64,000 nucleotides of DNA from Gordonia rubripertincta (GTDB lineage: Bacteria > Actinomycetota > Actinomycetes > Mycobacteriales > Mycobacteriaceae), in NCBI RefSeq assembly GCF_038024875.1, contig NZ_CP136136.1:1612001-1676000 (forward strand). Reading direction: 5' to 3'. Each line of letters begins with the position of its first letter. Position 1 is the stretch's first letter. The notes under the pieces were generated by a model, which saw nothing but the letters and a program-made list of their open reading frames with translations, had not been told where the DNA came from and searched no databases. Positions 63,052 through 64,000 of the stretch are shown piece by piece. Made by a program: the position numbers and the translations under genes.

Positions 63052-63929
63052 CCGGTCGCCTTGCTGATCTTCCACAGTGCGGCCGTCGCCACGTCGGCCA
63101 CCTCGCCGAGCGCAGACTCCCGGTAGACGACGCGGAGTCGCAGTGCTGTTGCGTCACGCCCGATGGGCAGGCAGCTAATGGAGTCCAGCGATGCGAGGCG
63201 TTGCGCGTCGGCCGTCAGACCGAAGGCTCCGCTGCCGGCGACGGCGGCCACCAGGTGTTCGGACGACGAGCTGGGCAGAATGCGTGGATCGAGCCCGGAT
63301 TCGCGGAGGCGGTCGATCAGCTGATCATGTGCGGGTGGATTCGCCGCGCGCGATGGGTGGCAGAGGTCGAGTCCGGCCAGTTGTCGCAACCGCGGACGCA
63401 CCGTGGTGGTCACCGGATGGTTTGCGGGTACGACCACGTGGCGACGAAACACAACGATCGGACCGGTGGCGAGAGTGCCAGTGACACAGGGAGCGTCGAC
63501 GATCGCGAGGTCGAGCGTGCCCGCGGATACCTGCTCGACCAGACTCACCGCAGTTGCACTCAGCATCTCCTGGCCGGAGGACACGTCACCGAGACGTTGT
63601 GCGACTGCCGCAATCGCCACGGCACCGGCGAGAGGCACTGCACCCCAACGCAGCACCTCGGATCCGTGGTGAAGGTGTCGGGCTTCACCGAGGAACCGCG
63701 CTGCGTCGTCGATGAGAAGACGTGCGCGGGGCAGCAGGTCGCGGCCCGCGTCGGTGAGTTCGGCGCCGCGGGAGGTACGTCGGATCAGCTGGACCCCGAG
63801 CTCCTTCTCCAGGCGTCTCAGCCCCTGAGACACCGGTGGCTGCGTCATCTCCAGCCGAGCAGCCGCGTCCCCGAAGTGGCCTTCCTCGGCGACGGCGACG
63901 AAGAACCGCAGGTGCCTGACGAGATCCAC
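63048..63929 (-). CDS. LysR family transcriptional regulator
   Basis: A 293-residue LysR regulator: N-terminal helix-turn-helix LRFFVAVAEEGHFGDAAARLEMTQPPVSQGLRRLEKELG and a periplasmic-binding-like effector domain (VPANHPVTTTVRPRLRQLAGLDL). It is co-transcribed ahead of the beta-lactamase-type gene, an AmpR-like arrangement except that AmpR is usually divergent. The remaining 71 bases to the window edge hold no gene. Confidence 0.9.
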   Translation of the reverse strand: MDLVRHLRFFVAVAEEGHFGDAAARLEMTQPPVSQGLRRLEKELGVQLIRRTSRGAELTDAGRDLLPRARLLIDDAARFLGEARHLHHGSEVLRWGAVPLAGAVAIAAVAQRLGDVSSGQEMLSATAVSLVEQVSAGTLDLAIVDAPCVTGTLATGPIVVFRRHVVVPANHPVTTTVRPRLRQLAGLDLCHPSRAANPPAHDQLIDRLRESGLDPRILPSSSSEHLVAAVAGSGAFGLTADAQRLASLDSISCLPIGRDATALRLRVVYRESALGEVADVATAALWKISKATG

Positions 63930-64000
63930 GGGTTCCAGGATGGCACGGCGCCTTCGGCCGGCCTCGCAAACCCGCCACGGATGGGCGAATCTCTATCAGT

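Noticed and set aside
1..64000. CRISPR arrays, rRNA genes, replication origins or intact insertion sequences.
   Set aside because: No regularly spaced repeats, rRNA-like sequence, DnaA-box cluster or transposase with terminal inverted repeats was seen.

Overview
The window is high-GC DNA from a mycolic-acid-producing actinobacterium (order Mycobacteriales), most likely a Gordonia or close relative. The signs are arabinogalactan export and galactofuranosylation genes beside a Bpa-type proteasome activator, two secreted mycolyltransferase-like esterases, MmpS-like and DUF3556 membrane proteins, HelR with its rifamycin-associated element, and gene order shared with the Rv3777-Rv3783 and Rv3752c-Rv3754 neighbourhoods of Mycobacterium tuberculosis. 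The genus is an inference from gene content; no rRNA or marker gene is present.

Layout. 1-6.2 kb is chromosomal core: bpa, wzm, wzt and glfT1 on the minus strand (glfT1 runs off the left edge), then a cysteine-desulfurase-fold protein, a MarR regulator and a quinone oxidoreductase. A tRNA-Ser(TGA) at 6.3 kb is followed by an accessory island of about 10.6 kb (6.38-17.03 kb). The island carries a truncated and frameshifted large serine recombinase, a stop-interrupted AT-rich gene, a five-repeat DUF349 protein, a Gabija-type defence pair (gajA plus a frameshifted gajB) bracketed by perfect 470-bp direct repeats, a small unknown gene with a basic leader peptide, and an uncharacterised two-gene operon of glycine-rich membrane-type proteins. 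A 10-bp copy of the tRNA 3' end at 17,016-17,025 is a candidate right attachment site.

17.1-30.7 kb holds general metabolism, transport and envelope genes: SGNH hydrolase, alpha/beta hydrolase, xthA, a Bcr/CflA-type MFS exporter, a methyltransferase and HxlR regulator pair, two mycolyltransferase-like esterases, an ABC exporter, a frameshifted CorA-like Mg transporter, a thioesterase and hisC. 30.8-38.3 kb has tRNA-Ser(GCT), tRNA-Arg(ACG), helR, tyrA, tadA, stress-type small proteins and tRNA-Ser(CGA). 38.4-51 kb is a lipid/redox region with an acyl-CoA synthetase, two DUF3556 paralogues, FAD enzymes, and PucR- and XRE-type regulators. 51-64 kb ends with a further regulator/oxidoreductase pair, DUF1275, OsmC, a NERD-helicase, an amphi-Trp protein, a lipoprotein penicillin-binding protein, a class A beta-lactamase-type protein and a LysR regulator.

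Five otherwise well-conserved genes (serine recombinase, gajB, a CorA-like gene, a phytoene-desaturase-like oxidoreductase and a thioredoxin-reductase-like oxidoreductase) each need a one- or two-base indel, mostly in short homopolymers or GC repeats, to read through. That pattern suggests residual assembly errors as well as possible true pseudogenes, and it limits any claim that the Gabija system is inactive.
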